Assembly (NCBI RefSeq): GCF_003313325.1
Contig: NZ_QMHQ01000003.1
Span: 478,762-542,761 of the forward strand
From: Pedobacter namyangjuensis
GTDB taxonomy: Bacteria; Bacteroidota; Bacteroidia; Sphingobacteriales; Sphingobacteriaceae
DNA length: 64,000 nt
Reading direction: 5' to 3'
In this document: in pieces, positions 63,332-64,000 of the stretch
Layout: each line of letters starts with the position of its first letter
Position numbering within the stretch: position 1 is the first letter of the stretch
The notes under the pieces: model-generated
Seen by the model: only the letters and a program-made list of their open reading frames with translations
What the model was told of the DNA's origin: nothing
Databases searched by the model: none
Made by a program: the position numbers and the translations under genes

Positions 63332-63394
63332 TAAACCTGATGGGACGGAAAGCCCCGATTTTTCATCGGGCTTGGAGGTACAGCAGGGCTATTG
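63332..63394 (+). repeat. Dispersed intergenic element, copy F
   Basis: TAAACCTGATGGGACGGAAA ... GGTACAGCAGGGCTATTG; terminal stem CCTG/CAGG. The centre is an AGCCC(C)GAT/ATCGGGCT hairpin (63351-63372) with one bulged C. It lies upstream of hscA. Confidence 0.75.
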
Positions 63395-63516
63395 TACCCG
63401 AAGAGTTACCGAACCGTTCGTTTTCAAAAAAACAAAACAAGATCGGAGTTGGCCATCTATGCACTTTCTTTACAACATTAAAACATTTCAACATCAAAAC
63501 ATTGCAACAATCTCCG

Positions 63517-63524
63517 TAAATTTG
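63517..63524 (+). promoter_or_regulatory. TAnnTTTG element 4 nt from the hscA start codon
   Basis: TAAATTTG, then CGAC, then ATG at 63529. Confidence 0.55.
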
Positions 63525-63528
63525 CGAC

Positions 63529-64000
63529 ATGGCAAAAATATCCATTAACCTGGCTACGGGTTCGTTTCAACAAGAAGAGATTATAGTTGGTATAGATTTA
63601 GGCACAACCAATAGTTTGGTAGCATTTATCAATCCAGAGAAACAACCTCAAGTAATTAACGACACTGGAAAAGGGCTTTTAGTACCTTCTGTTGTGCATT
63701 TTAACGAACATGGAGCTGCTGAGGTTGGTAACGAAGCTAAAGCTTTTTTAACTACAGACCCTACCAATACTATCTTTTCTGTTAAAAGATTGTTAGGCCG
63801 TTCTTATAAAGATGTTGCTAGCCACCAAGATATTTTCAGCTACAAAATTATCGACGACGACAGTGATGCTTTAGTTAAAATTCAAGCTGGCGATAGATTT
63901 TATACACCAATAGAATTATCTGCAGAAATTTTAAAAGAACTAAAAGCTAGAGCTGAACATGCGTTAAAAACACCGGTGAATAGAGCGGTAATTACGGTTC
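63529..64000 (+). CDS. hscA: Hsp70-type Fe-S cluster assembly chaperone HscA, N-terminal part
   Basis: 157 codons before the right edge. ATPase-domain start IVGIDLGTTNSLVAFI, LVPSVVHFNEHG, then NTIFSVKRLLGRSYKDV, which fits HscA more closely than DnaK (an extended N-terminus precedes the DLGTTNS motif). HscA helps transfer clusters from IscU. The 3' part is outside the window, so a DnaK identity is not fully excluded; iscX and fdx at 45 kb fit an Isc-type pathway. Confidence 0.82.
   Translation, partial: MAKISINLATGSFQQEEIIVGIDLGTTNSLVAFINPEKQPQVINDTGKGLLVPSVVHFNEHGAAEVGNEAKAFLTTDPTNTIFSVKRLLGRSYKDVASHQDIFSYKIIDDDSDALVKIQAGDRFYTPIELSAEILKELKARAEHALKTPVNRAVITV

Noticed and set aside
63325..63545. 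Short open frames on both strands before hscA
   Set aside because: They overlap dispersed-element copy F and the hscA promoter; no protein features.
1..64000. CRISPR arrays, tRNA, rRNA, insertion sequences and prophage
   Set aside because: No regularly spaced repeats with unique spacers, no recognisable RNA genes and no transposase or phage proteins were seen by eye; a tRNAscan or Infernal run would settle RNA genes.

Overview
The window is AT-rich chromosomal DNA from a Bacteroidetes bacterium, most likely a Sphingobacteriaceae (Pedobacter-like) species. Evidence: a secreted protein with a gliding-motility/T9SS type B C-terminal domain, GldC, a Bacteroidetes-style CcmE with a CxxxY motif, promoters of the TAnnTTTG type just upstream of many genes, and almost no Shine-Dalgarno sequences. 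Genus-level placement is inference. I saw no rRNA, tRNA, CRISPR array, transposase or prophage; this is mostly core genome with one large accessory surface protein at the left edge.

Layout. 1-6419 (minus) is the N-terminal 2139 codons of a giant repeat-rich surface protein (LamG-like, autotransporter-type beta-strand repeats, cadherin-like and MBG repeats), cut by the window edge. 6.9-9.3 kb holds two TPR proteins, one a membrane-anchored HTH regulator. 9.6-14.2 kb: lon, an LpxR-type lipid A deacylase, arfB, cmk. 14.2-19.7 kb: secreted or membrane proteins of low characterisation (DUF1080, TPM domain, SH3, CxC-type) and a VOC protein. 20-22 kb: rpsA. 22.4-25.5 kb: a frameshifted GH20 hexosaminidase and two zinc-ribbon membrane proteins, one a CPBP protease. 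25.5-28.6 kb: AraC regulator, aldehyde dehydrogenase, DUF779. 28.6-35.8 kb: methyltransferase, DCC protein, NlpC/P60 peptidase, Usp, ferredoxin, acyl-CoA reductase, T9SS-exported protein, FtsE. 36-37.8 kb: grpE-dnaJ. 38-43.8 kb: lipoprotein, ABC-2 exporter, ppx, maf. 43.8-46.4 kb: Spy-like protein, kdsC, iscX, 2Fe-2S ferredoxin, DUF2520 protein. 46.4-54.5 kb: cytochrome c maturation genes ccmF-ccmE and ccmD-ccmC-(unknown)-ccmB, separated by msrA and glutamate dehydrogenase. 54.5-64 kb: ogt, DUF421, gldC, DEAD-box helicase, dihydroorotase, DUF3810 protein, miaE, glycosyltransferase and the start of hscA.

The most interesting unexplained structure is non-coding. Six intergenic spacers carry copies of one dispersed element (about 58-131 bp) that begins TAAACC and ends near RCT. 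Its terminal 4-bp stem is kept by compensatory changes in all six copies (CCCG/CGGG, CCTG/CAGG, CCCT/AGGG), and its centre is variable, often itself a hairpin. A separate inverted pair of palindromes at 58.4 kb looks like a REPIN.

Regulatory signals: a sigma-54-like TTGGCA-N6-TTGA element lies upstream of both lon and grpE-dnaJ; an FNR-like box sits at the ccmC promoter; AraC-type direct repeats 21 bp apart precede the aldehyde dehydrogenase gene; a 17-bp inverted repeat fills the promoter spacer of glutamate dehydrogenase; and eight genes have TAnnTTTG only 2-6 nt from their ATG, suggesting leaderless mRNAs. All positions were read by eye; promoters, repeats and family assignments were not checked by any search.
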